Source: Aselliscus stoliczkanus (taxonomy: Eukaryota; Chordata; Mammalia; Chiroptera; Hipposideridae). Taken from it: 64,000 bases of DNA. Below the pieces are notes generated by a model. It saw only the letters and a program-made list of their open reading frames with translations, was not told where the DNA came from and ran no database searches. Every line of letters starts with the position of its first letter. The stretch's first letter is position 1. The stretch is from contig CM066737.1 in assembly GCA_033961575.1 (NCBI GenBank), forward strand, positions 49,328,771-49,392,770, given 5' to 3'. Shown here one piece after another: positions 10,640 through 21,489 of the stretch. The translations under genes were made by a program, and so were the position numbers.

Positions 10640-11945
10640 TAACTTAAACTTCTTGAAAAGGCAATCTAGACTTCCTTAGCCCTCACTTCTTAAACCATTG
10701 CAATGAATCCCTGAGATCACAAATTAACCTCCTCCTTGAAAATGGCCACTTTTCAGTCCTTACCACCATTGATCTTTCAGTCAAAAACTGACATTGCCAA
10801 TCATAAACGTCATGGAACTAACTCCTCCCTGTCTTCTTTCATGCAACACTTTTCTAGAGTCTATTCCTACATTTCTGGGTCTTCTATTGATTCTTTAAAT
10901 AGTATTCTCCAGGAGTTGTCCTAGGTCCTCATCTCCTCTTATCATCACACCTCTCCCTTAGGTTACCTCATCTACTTATATGGTTTTAACTACCATCTAC
11001 ACTAGTGACTTCCCATGTGTCTCCAACCCTAACCTCTCTGCTATGCCTGGAGCCCAGGGGTTAACTGCTTACTGAACACCTCTATTTGGATGCTTCATAG
11101 GCCCTAACTCTAAATATTTTCAAAAGTAAACTAATTCTCCAATGCCTTTCCCCACCTAAAATAAGAAGCTATAACTCTTCCTGTTTCCCCTACCTCACCT
11201 ATCTCCAGCTTCTACTCCCACCATTTGATTAGTTGCCTATTTCTATTACTTCTTCTTCCTAAATATTCTACTGTATTGTCCTCTCCTATTCATAATGATA
11301 TAGGCCCTTAGGCCAAGCCACTGTTATTTCTCACCCGTGTGACTCCAACAACCTGGCTTGTCTCCTTACATCCATCTCCCCCAATTTCATTCTTCTCCTG
11401 TGGCTAGAGTAATATTTTGGCACACAAATCTGATATCATTCCCCCACTTCAATGTTTCCCCATTGCTTTCAGAATCAAATTCAAAGCTTTTAGTGTGGCA
11501 TATATAAGTTCTCCAGGATCCAGTACCCAACTACTTCCACAGCTCCATCTCACACCCCTCTCCCATGCTCACTCTATGCACCAGATATTCTGAACTACTT
11601 GCAGTTGTATTCATAGAACCTTAGCTAATAGTGTGTCATGCCTACTTTATTATGTTGCTCCTTCTATCTGCAATGTTACCCATCTATTACATGGCTAGCT
11701 CAGTTCAGTGGTCATCTCCTCCAGGAATCCTTCCCTAACCACCCCTTTCCTCAGTCTTGAATAGATGCCCCTCCTATGGGCTCACTTATATGCTAAACTT
11801 GTTTGTGTCCCTCATTAGGCCATAGATTTCTTAAAGGCAGGAACTGGGACTCATTCACCTCTACCCCAACATTTATTTAGCAAAGTACCTGATTCAATAA
11901 ATATTTAATGAATAAGCAAATAAACAAATGAATGGATGAATGATC
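10640..11945 (+). mobile_element. Ancient L2-like LINE, 3' portion
   Basis: The final 250 bp follow the L2 3' end order: 'cctccaggaatccttccct', 'atagatgcccctcct', 'ttaaaggcaggaactgggac', then 'attcaataaatatttaatga' and an ATGAATG-type terminal repeat at 11928-11941. Upstream text around 10990-11090 matches L2-type coding relics. No intact ORF. Confidence 0.7.
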
Positions 11946-11949
11946 TTCA

Positions 11950-12566
11950 TTATATGAAATGAGACCCAATATATGGAGACAGGTCATGCCTATTTGCCAT
12001 TATATGTTCATAGATGAGGAGACAATGATCCAGTTCCCCCAGAAGGCTGGGGGTTGAGGCATATGTTTTAGAGTAGTCGTTATAATTGAAGTTGATGGCA
12101 ATGGCATTGTTGCTGTTTTTCTCCAACAGTGGGGATGATTCTGTACTCATTCAGTCATACCTCTTCTCAGGTGTCACCTTTGAGCCAAAACCATATATTG
12201 GAAACACAGATGTGTAGGGTTCAAGTTAAAGCAAAACAACCAATTCTTCCCCAGATGAAATCCCTGGATGGTGCTATGCTTGCCTTCTGAAAGCATTTTA
12301 GAAAACTGTCACCTGAGTCTTCCTTGTTGTACGAGCTCCACTTGTCATCTTCCCCTAAAAGTCCTGGAAGTTTTGTTGGACCTTCTCATTGGATGTCACG
12401 TCCAGAATTATTTTTAGAACACTTTTAGCTCCTTGAAGACAGAGCATGCAGGAAAAGAAAAGGAATGACAGAAGACAGACATAGAGAAATGCTTTCCTAC
12501 ATAAATTTAGCCTGAAAGCACAATACAATAATCATTTTTGAAAAAGCAATGGAAAGCATGCAAAGT

Positions 12567-12604
<38 letters not shown>

Positions 12605-12830
12605 CTACCATAATAAAAAGTGACATTTAAAGCCACAATTATATAGAACACTAAAAGCAAAATATTATATAAAACATTTTTAAATCACAGAAATACTTTT
12701 TTCCAAAGGAAAAAAGCACATAGGCTGGCTAGTTCTAAGCAGCATTTCACAACCCTGGCTCTAACGACCACTCCATTCTGCTATTGTTCCAGCTTCTTTT
12801 CCTTTGAATCAGTCAGTGGGTCAGTTAACA
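11950..12830. other. Unique intronic sequence
   Basis: Apart from the AT microsatellite, no gene, RNA or recognisable repeat seen. Short ORFs have no codon pattern or motif that supports coding. Confidence 0.5.
12570..12601. repeat. (AT)16 microsatellite
   Basis: Uninterrupted AT dinucleotide run in otherwise unique intron. Confidence 0.97.
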
Positions 12831-12839
12831 AGTATATAT

Positions 12840-13330
12840 AGAATTGAGGATCAGCACAATGATAGATTATGCTGGGTAGCTCATTAGGAACTTAATATCT
12901 TAAACTTGCAATCTAATTGAGGAAATAAGCTGAGCAAACAAGAAATACCAATTGACACTACTAGATCAAAGAAAATTAGGTATTAATTTCAAAGAACAGA
13001 GTATAAATACTATAGCATGTCAAAGGAAAAGAAGATCATAGAAATCTGTGGTGACCAGTGAAGGCTTAATGGCAGAGGTAAGACTAAAGGGATGGGTCTT
13101 AAAGAATGGATAGGCAGGAAAGGGTAAGGCATATGATGTAGAAAAAACAGGAGAAGCAAAACTGGGAAGTAGAAATGTGTATAGCATATTGATGAGGAAG
13201 TGAGAAGACAGAAGGATGAATAGATGGAGTATGGCCTTGGAAATCATGAAGGAATATGCATTTGGATAGTAATAAAGAATGTACTGGGAAACTTTTTTGA
13301 CATATGGATATGATAGAAAAGGTGTTTTCT
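12840..13330 (-). mobile_element. Ancient LINE-like relic, antisense
   Basis: Purine-rich text such as 'gaggtaagactaaagggatgggtctt' and 'aggcaggaaagggtaagg' resembles the reverse of old L2-like 3' sequence. Heavily decayed; assignment tentative. Confidence 0.4.
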
Positions 13331-13508
13331 GGAAGACAAGCCAGGTAGCTAGTGCTGTTAGGTATACATAGTAGGAGCAGGCTTCAAAATGGTTGCTATT
13401 TCACACAGGCTGAGGAAGAAAATGAATGGTGGAGGTGGAATGGGGAAGACCTATCTGACACTGCATATGTCACCTCTAAGGTCACCTATTGGACATTTCT
13501 TATAAACC

Positions 13509-13526
13509 GTGTGTGTGTGTGTGTGT

Positions 13527-13562
<36 letters not shown>
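13509..13562. repeat. (GT)n microsatellite with one interruption
   Basis: GT repeat interrupted by a single ATGT near 13531. It produces spurious cysteine/valine ORFs on the plus strand and threonine/histidine ORFs on the minus strand. Confidence 0.97.
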
Positions 13563-13564
<2 letters not shown>

Positions 13565-13668
13565 TTCTGCAACTAGATTGAAAATTTCTGAGGACAGGGA
13601 ACCCTGTCTTACAGGTACTATCCTGCACAACACTCACCACAGAGCTGGGCACATAAAAATCAGGCACA

Positions 13669-13773
13669 GGGCAGGCCGAGTGGCATGGTGGTTAAGCGCT
13701 GGCTTGGGAAGCTGGCAGCCCTGGTTCGGGTCCCACATATGAGGGCCAGTGACACTGCCCTCAAAAAAAAAAG
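13669..13773 (+). mobile_element. tRNA-derived SINE, type A
   Basis: Full copy with A tail. Short duplication CAGGCACA at 13661-13668 and 13774-13781. Confidence 0.94.
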
Positions 13774-13784
13774 CAGGCACAAAT

Positions 13785-14960
13785 TTTTTGAGTGAACTAT
13801 AAAACATGCTCCAAGTAAGCCTATATTACCATCCAATTTTGTTATATCTGATTTTTAAACTGAAAGAGCTAATAAGCTAGATTGAGCAGCATGCAGCTCA
13901 GACATAAAGCACTGGCTGGTTGCACATATGTTGCTATCCTGTGATCTTCCATGAAGTCCTTTAAGATAAAGAAGGTCTAATAAAGTTTTTCGTTAGGAGG
14001 CTTGTACTGGAATTGTGAGGTTGGAACTCTCCTGGGAGGCACGCTCGTCCCACAACCCCTAGCTGGATACTACAAGCCTTTTCCCTTATTCTCCCTACTT
14101 TGTCCCACTCCCCCTGCCCAGGTGCAGTCTGTACCGTTCCATGTGTTTCTGGAGCCAAACAACCTGTGCAGTTAATGGGACCATTTCTGGCAGGTGCAGT
14201 GAGGATGGCTGGGTTGGAGATCCATCATATGAAAATGCCTTTTTTTAGCTCAATATTCCTGGGCTTTGCTCTGGGAAATCCATGTTAGGATATAGAAGTA
14301 TTTTTAAAGGGCCATTCATCTCCTATGGGTGGCAACCTTCACTTTTCCTAATAGATGATCCTTAGTGAATTGGTCACTCTTTAGCTGGGTGACAGGTACT
14401 TTCAGTGGTTAATTTCTTTAATTAATTAAGGCTGCTAGTCAATGCCTCACAGGAATCTTTTTATAAAATGTTGCCCCTGCGGCTTTTAGGAATTTAAATT
14501 CCTTAATGTGTACTTAACTACCAGAAAAGTTAATTAAGTACTGGAGCTGTTCTGCTCCATCCTCTGACTTGTGGGGTCACAGAGTACACCATGCCATAAC
14601 TCCCCAGAGGGAAGCTTTCTGAAGTCTTATACTTGAGTAAGATTAAGTATCTGAGAACAGTTACAAATATTCTGTTTGGGGGCATATTATAGAAAGGACC
14701 CACAGGAATTTATTACCTCTTGGATTCATGAAATGTACATTTCCACTGATATGGGGAGAAATTCTCTATTTTTCCTCTGTTTGGTAGAAAAACAATGTTA
14801 GTTTGTGGGTCTTCAAATTTATTTTTCCCAATGGAAACACTTCAAAGTACATGTGATAATTACAATGGAAAGGTAAGCATAAAAATAGAGTTTATTCTTG
14901 GCTCTAAGTATTTAAAGAAATTCACAGTTCAAGATGGACAAAATATTTTAAAAGGATTTC
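13785..14960. other. Unique intronic sequence with AT-rich homeodomain-type sites
   Basis: No gene seen. The stretch 14400-14545 holds TTAATTAATTAA and GTTAATTAAG, the kind of palindromic core bound by homeodomain factors, within non-repetitive sequence. A regulatory role is only a guess. Confidence 0.3.
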
Positions 14961-14962
14961 TA

Positions 14963-15067
14963 GGCCTGGCCAAGTGGCGTGGTGGTTAAGTGCTGGCTTG
15001 GGACGCCAGCGACCCTGGTTCGGTCGCACATGTGAGGGCCAGTGACACTGCCCTCAAAAAAAAAAAA
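14963..15067 (+). mobile_element. tRNA-derived SINE, type A
   Basis: Full copy. Duplication AAAGGATTTCTA at 14951-14962 and AAAGGGATTTCTA at 15064-15076. Confidence 0.94.
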
Positions 15068-15074
15068 GGGATTT

Positions 15075-15560
15075 CTACATAACAGGTATATTCCTGGCTT
15101 AAATCTAACATCTTGAGTAACATACATACTAATTCTGAGCAGAAAAGGAAATAAGTGTTTATTAAATGAAGGGGAATATGCCCCAAATATTTAAATACAT
15201 ACTGGATTACGAATGAACCTACAGGGAAGGATGAGAGGTGACTCTCATGTTTTGTTTTAATACAGTTCTTTAATATTTTAAAAAGCATCAGATATTTTTG
15301 CAATAGAAAAAAATTTCAAAGACCAAGAAAATAACACAGGAATCAGGGGAAAATAATTAACAATTTTCTCTTTTACAAAGGCTGTTATTTTCTGCTAGCA
15401 AATTAGGCCCTCAGGAGGAGTAACTAGTAAAGACAAAGGTGTGATTGATTACCATTGTAATTGCTGACTGAGAAAATGGGTTAGGTTCACCTAGGTTTCA
15501 ACTGCTTCTGTAAAAATTCCATTTTTGAATATTCTATTGACTAAAACCTATTTTTAAAAC
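15075..15560. other. Unique intronic sequence, nothing seen
   Basis: AT-rich, no ORF or repeat recognised. Confidence 0.5.
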
Positions 15561-15566
15561 AAGCTA

Positions 15567-15676
15567 GGGCTGGCCGAGTGGCACGGTGGTTAAGTACTGG
15601 CTTGGGAAGCCAGCGGCCCCAGTTCAGGTCCCACATATGAGGGCCAGTGACACTGCCCTCAAAAAAAAAAGAAAAA
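15567..15676 (+). mobile_element. tRNA-derived SINE, type A
   Basis: Full copy with A tail, next to an older MIR. Confidence 0.94.
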
Positions 15677-15699
15677 CATGCCAGGTAACTCTCATTTTA

Positions 15700-15915
15700 T
15701 GGCAAGCAGTACAGTGTTCAACTACCACTAGACAAGGAGTCAGGGGGTCTAATTCTAGGTCTGCCTTGCTTTAATTAGTAGTGGAACAACTTTGGGGAAG
15801 TCATTTAACCTCTCTAAATATCTGCCATCCTCCTTAAAATTGGGATAATCCTTGCCTCCATCATAAGAGGCTTGAAGGAGGTAATTAATATGAAAGTACT
15901 TTTAACATTGTAATA
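15700..15915 (+). mobile_element. MIR SINE
   Basis: 'gtcatttaacctctctaaat', then 'aaaattgggataat' and 'gaggtaattaatatgaaagt' follow the plus-strand MIR order. Confidence 0.75.
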
Positions 15916-16152
15916 TCCTTACAACTGCCATCCAAAATACATAATCACATTAGCAATATACTTAGTACAAGGGTGATTGTGTTTGCCGGACAACTAAGTA
16001 ATCTGCCACTTTTTAAACCTAGCATTTCCATCCTATGATTGAAATCCTTAGAAATATATCGACCAATAAAAGAGGATTAAACTGGGCTGCTCTTACTATA
16101 TCTTTCATTATATTAGCAAATCCCAGAAGTATATAGTTGGGAAGGCCCATTC

Positions 16153-16262
16153 TTTTTTTTTTTTTAGAGGGCAGTGTCACTGGCCCTCATATGTGGGTCC
16201 CGAACTGGGGCCACTGGCATCCCAAGCCAGCTCTTAACCGCATTGCGCCACTTGGCCGGCCC
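16153..16262 (-). mobile_element. tRNA-derived SINE, type A
   Basis: Minus orientation, T tract at its left end. Imperfect flanking duplication around 'ggcccattctttt' (16144-16156) and 'ggctcattctttt' (16268-16280). Confidence 0.93.
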
Positions 16263-16854
16263 AGAAAGGCTCATTCTTTTGCCTTTGGGTAGAACCTGCT
16301 AAAGCCATGAGACCCAATAAAGAACCTAGGAAATTTCACCCTTGGTAATTCATAGTAGTCAATAAGCATATCTGGAATTTCTTCATGTCTAGTTCTATTC
16401 TCTGCGATGAAATAGTAAGCCCATTTGCTTTTGCCAGGTCTTCAGTGGCTATGGGAAACAGTACATGCCCTCCATAAAGTAGCAGCCTTTAATGTATAGA
16501 AAAATACTCAAAGTGGTACCTGATTCTGCAACAGCAGCTACAAGCCCAATTCATACGTTGGGTATTCCATGATGATGATGGGGGGAAAGGAAATGATGGT
16601 CTCATGTGAGACTTTCTAGTGACCCCCACTCACCCACACAGACATCCATCACCTTCAGTGGTATCATCTTCAAAAACATTCAGCAACAGTGATCATTCTG
16701 ACAAATCATTAGGAAGTTGACTCTTATGCCCATCTCATTCAAGGCAACATACACTGATTCCACACTCATTTACACCCAATTCACATGTGCAACAATTTCA
16801 ATGGAAAATGTTTGAAAATAAAAAGCAAATATGAGGCAATGTCCTAAACCACAC

Positions 16855-16884
16855 AATTATCCACATCTGATCATGTGGATAATT
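16855..16884. repeat. Perfect 12-bp inverted repeat
   Basis: AATTATCCACAT at 16855-16866 and its exact reverse complement at 16873-16884, separated by six bases. Confidence 0.95.
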
Positions 16885-17742
16885 ATACAGGACAAAAGTC
16901 TGAAAGAAAAAAAGGGGGGGGGGGCTCATTTGCTTTAAGGAGAAAAGTAATTTCATATCCCTAAGCTAGCATCCTCTCCATTCAGTTCTTCATTTTAATG
17001 TTTGATACAACTCTCTTCTGTCTCTCCCTCTTCTCATCCATCCCCTATATCTTCTCCACCTCCTAATCTCCCTCTCAAATGGTACCTCTTCTTCCAATTT
17101 ATTTTTCCCTATTACTTCTTTCCTTTAGTATATACATTTCCCTATCCTGCTTTCCATACTTCTCTTGAGTTTGACTGCCACTGGTTTTAATGGACTACCA
17201 AAACTCTGCCAAATTTCCCTATTTATTGGCCTTGAAGTGGAAGCACAGGTCCTAGTAGATACAATGCATCATTATCCCACCTTTTTCCCATTTCAACCAC
17301 ACTCATTCTAGGAGTAAAGGAGTACAGAAATCTCTTCTCCTGGGACACAACACTGACCCTGGAGGACAAGGAAGATGCCATGTCCTCAGGCTTTCCAAAG
17401 GTGGTTGGAGTTGGTGGTGGTGGTGGTGAGTTTGCAATGATCTCCAAAGAGTACTCTTTGCTGAGCTGTATGGGTTACATTTGGAGAACCAAGAGGAATG
17501 CAAACATCACTCAGCATTTAGCAGTCTCTAACATCTTGCATTCTAATAACAAAACCCACAATTAATTGAAAATCCCATTCATTGTTTGTGCAATAATAAC
17601 CACGAGCTACTGCAAGGTCCCAAAGAGTCTTTAATATCACTGAAGAAAGACTGCATACTGTTCAGATTAGTTACCACACTAAGTATTTTTTATTGGGTCT
17701 TGATTAGATAAAAGTTAATAATGTGCATTGACTAAAATAGTT

Positions 17743-17812
17743 GATTAACAAGACCATAAAGGATAGTCTGATAGTCTGATTAACAAGACCATAAAGGAAA
17801 CTGATAGTCTTC
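17743..17812. repeat. 35-bp tandem duplication
   Basis: A unit starting GATTAACAAGACCATAAAGG occurs at 17743 and again at 17778, with one small difference after the shared core. Confidence 0.9.
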
Positions 17813-18161
17813 TTTAATATAATTGCTGCACAGTAATTTTTCCTGCTGTGTAGTGTATATAAAAGATAACATACTCTAGGGATTAGCACAACAACATATA
17901 TGAAATACAATAACAAACTATATGGCACTCCAGAGACTTTTTCACATATATGAGCACACTCATTTAGAACCTCAACTTTCTAAAGTAAGGAATATGTAAG
18001 CCTGTAAAATACACACATCAAAAGAGAATCTAACCCACAAAACACCCAAATCAAATGTTAGCACATCTCTATTGTTGAGAATATTTTCTCACCATCATTA
18101 AAAAAAAATGAAAAAGTTGTCTTCCTTTCCTTCTGAGTGCTGATTTTAAAAATGTCTCCTT

Positions 18162-18585
18162 GGGCCGACTGAGTGATGCATTGGATAAGAGCTGGCTTGG
18201 GATGCCAGCACCCCTGGTTCGGATCCCACATATGAAGGCCAGTGACACTGCCTTCTACAGCTAACAACAGCTCCACTTGGAGCTGGGCAGCGCGAGCCCC
18301 TGCAATGATGTAGGCTGAAGCCCCTGCTGCAGTGGGCTGCCATAGGCTACAGTGAGTGGCCGGCTGCCAGCGTGAGCAGCCAACAGCCAGCGTGAGCTGA
18401 CAATAGCCACGGCGAGAGACCATCCAGAGGCCGGCGACCAATCTGCCTCATCCGGGAAGAGCGAATGATAATACCAACATGGGCCAGTGAAGCAATGTCC
18501 TCCACAACTAGACTGAAGAAGAAAAGGACAGCAACTTGTCTGTTCCCCTCCCCCAATTCCCCAATAAAATCTTTAAAAAAAAAAA
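18162..18585 (+). mobile_element. Long composite tRNA-derived SINE (about 420 bp)
   Basis: Second copy of the long family at 3428-3890: type A head, a middle with GTGAGTGGCCGG and CAGCGTGAGC repeats, the shared 'gataataccaacatgggcca' stretch, and AATAAAATCTTT before the A tail. Confidence 0.88.
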
Positions 18586-18714
18586 GTTCTCCTTTTCTGA
18601 AATTCAGATAAGTTTCAAAGCACACTGACATCTTCTTAAGGAAAAATGAAAGCCACTGCTGGTTTTGGGTGCTGGGAAAGTAGTTTTCCATATATTCCCT
18701 TTGTTCTGTTGCAA

Positions 18715-18950
18715 GGCAGTGTGATAGAGTAGAACAAACATAGGGTTTGGAGACTTTTGGCTTCTGTCATTTACTATGTGACATTGGGCTGTCTAATTAA
18801 ATGCTCTGAACTTAAATTGCCTCATCTGTAAAAAGGGAATAATACAGAGTGGTTGTAAATATAAAAAGACTCAATACATGAAAAGTGCCTGGCACACAGC
18901 TTAGCACCTAGAAACTAACGGTATAGCATTCATTAAATGGTAGATCACTT
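18715..18950 (+). mobile_element. MIR SINE
   Basis: 'gtcatttactatgtgacattg', 'gcctcatctgtaaaaaggg' and 'aagtgcctggcacacag' follow the plus-strand MIR order. Confidence 0.85.
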
Positions 18951-19534
18951 CCCATTTGTCTTGATTTGATTTATATCCAACTATCCCCTAATACTCCTCC
19001 AAGAAGAGGGCCTTCATGTCACCTCCAGGCTCACCAGCTCCCCAATCTCTCTGGATTTCCCACAAAGAAAAATGCACATGAACTGTGTTCTCTAAAGACA
19101 TAGCCCATCTTACAGCATTCCCTGTCCTCTGAAACACACCTAATGCTCAATTGCAGCACCAGACACAAGACACATAAGCAAGCTTCAGAAGACACACACG
19201 TCACACAGAACATGTCATCTCCAAATGCAGCTTCACCTGCTTCTTTCCCACATGTTCTTCCAAACTTCAAGTCCTTAACATTTATTATTTTTAGAGGCAC
19301 TATACCATTTTCAGAGTCCTGGCAGATTTATTGGCCTCATTCCCTTTGCCTTATTGATTTAATTATTCATGTAATTTTTTCATGTATTTATTTATTCATT
19401 CATGTATTTATTCCCTCCACTTTGTTCCAAAATGGATATCAAGTGGCTTACAAGAATACACAAAATACAATATGGTAGCATAAATTCAAAGTAGATTAGA
19501 AAGTAAAAGGAACAACAAAAAAAATAGGAACATA

Positions 19535-19597
19535 GCCAGCGGCCCTGGTTCAGTCCCACATATGAGGGCCAGTGACACTGCCCTCAAAAAAAAAAAG
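19535..19597 (+). mobile_element. 5'-truncated type A SINE
   Basis: Begins midway at AGCCAGCGGCCC and keeps the 3' half and A tail. It shares one target duplication with the type B SINE that follows. Confidence 0.88.
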
Positions 19598-19607
19598 GAG
19601 ATTACAA

Positions 19608-19763
19608 GGGCCGGCCAAGTAGCTCAGTTGGTTAAGAGCTCACTCAAGAGTGTGAGCTGAGCTCTGAGCAACGGCAGTTCGATGCCAGCCCGAGCTGAGT
19701 TGTCGTTGAGCTGCCAACAGGTAGCAGGGTGGCTCAGCTAAAAAAAAAAAAAATAGAAGCAAA
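19608..19763 (+). mobile_element. tRNA-derived SINE, type B
   Basis: Full type B copy. The duplication AAAAAAATAGGAACATA flanks the pair 19535-19763, at 19518-19534 and 19764-19780, not each SINE separately. Confidence 0.92.
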
Positions 19764-20214
19764 AAAAAAATAGGAACATAAAATGGAGCCTGGAAGAAAG
19801 CTAATGCAAAGTGAATAGAAACCAGAGTCCCATTACAAGTGCTATACATGGACCACAGATTTGGCTCCAAGCTTTCTAGTAGCTAATAAAATACAAACCT
19901 GATCAGCCTTATACTCTATGGGGTACATAAAATAAAAACAAACCACTTCTTCAGAAGGCCCTTTTCCTGGTCTAAATTCTGAAAACTTTTCTATAGTGAA
20001 GTATAAAATGGTGGCAAATTGTCTCTTCTAATTTGCTCCACCACCAAGGTTTAGCTCCTGAAACAGTCTCCAACAAAGATAGATCAACAATCTTGAAATT
20101 ATATCTACTACTTCTTTTTTTTTCTACCTGTCTCTTGAAGTTCCCTTTGTTCAATGAAATGTCGCTATTTAAGACTTCTTAAAACAAACAAAAACCTCTC
20201 CTGTCACCAAAACA

Positions 20215-20650
20215 AGTATTTTCATTTAACTAAAGAAATAGACATTGTTACATTATTTATGACAAAAATTTGGAAAGGATCCCAAATATCCAACAAAAGG
20301 AAATGGTTAAATAAATCATGATGTCACTATTGCTACTATATGATGAAATATTATACACTTTGAAAACTGATGTTTGTGAAAACTTTTTTAAAATGTAGGA
20401 AATATTCATGAAAAAAATGTTAAGTGAAAAAGCAGTATATAAAACTGTATATATTATGAGCTTAGCAATGCAAAAATATGTCTATATATAGCCATTAAAA
20501 ATCTGGAAAGAAACCCACCAAAATGATGACAGTGTTTCTGAGATTTGTAAATATGGCTGAGTTTCATTTCTTTTTGTATGCTAATCTTTATTGTCCAAGT
20601 GTTTGATATTGATGAACAATTTCTCTATGATTATAAAAAGAAAGACTAGG
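20215..20650 (+). mobile_element. Old L1 (L1M-type) 3' end
   Basis: 'ggaaatggttaaataaatcatg', 'tgttaagtgaaaaagcag' and 'tataaaactgtatatat' match the tail region of old mammalian L1 families. Diverged; no coding potential. Confidence 0.7.
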
Positions 20651-20869
20651 AGGAAAATTATCAACCCAGTTAGTTATTTTTGACTTATAGAATTATGGGC
20701 AATTTTAATTTTCTTTTTCAATTTTCTATAATTGACATATAAATTCTAGCTAACAAAGTTACTTAAAATTTAGTTTTTTGGTTGTTTGTAAGGTCCAATA
20801 TGATGCAAATCTAATAACACCTCATAATTATTAAGTATTTTTAATAGCATTTGATTATCAAAAGTACCT

Positions 20870-21010
20870 TGTTATCTAGATTGTTATCCTGTAAGCTCGA
20901 TGTTGCTATCCTCATTTAACAGGTGATAAAACTGAGGCTTACAGAAACTAAGTGACTAGGCCAAAGTTACAATAACGAACACAGGTCTCTAGAACCAACG
21001 TCTATTGCTT
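20870..21010 (-). mobile_element. MIR SINE fragment
   Basis: 'gctatcctcatttaacaggtg' followed by 'aactgaggcttacagaaac' reads as minus-strand MIR core. Confidence 0.7.
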
Positions 21011-21489
21011 TTTCCATTCATTTGAGACTGGCTGTGGGGTAACCCAAGCAGTCACCAAAAGGCAGAAACATAGTAACATTAATCCTTCCTTACCTATGAG
21101 TGTCAGGTTCCTGAATGACCCCCATGGTAGGAGAGTTCAGCTGAGGAAATTATGATTTTAGGAGGTAAAAAACAAAGGGCAGGGGAAATGAGGTTACATG
21201 TGAACTTTTGAAAGCTTTCATAATTTTTCTTGTGCCATAAAACAAAATAATAACAATGGTATATTACATAAAAAGAATAATGAGAGTTACATAGCTTAAA
21301 TTAGTAAAAATGATAGGCTCCACATTGTTTCCTTTTAGATCCTGAGATGATTTCCAGAGGTGATACATTCATTACAGAAGTGGAAAATGGGAGTGACAGT
21401 GAAGCAATGAACAGAGGTGGACTATTGGTTCAAATTATGGCTCTCCATGCTCTCAGGGCCATCTAAACACAGTCCTAAAATTATAAAAA

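Larger units (their letters stand above)
16290..18155. other. Unique intronic sequence with small local repeats
   Basis: No gene recognised. Contains a 12-bp-arm inverted repeat at 16855-16884, an 11-base G run at 16914-16924, a GGT run at 17412-17427 and a 35-bp tandem duplication at 17743-17812. Confidence 0.55.

Noticed and set aside
13451..13742. Thr/His and Cys/Val repeat ORFs
   Set aside because: Translations of a GT microsatellite joined to a SINE.
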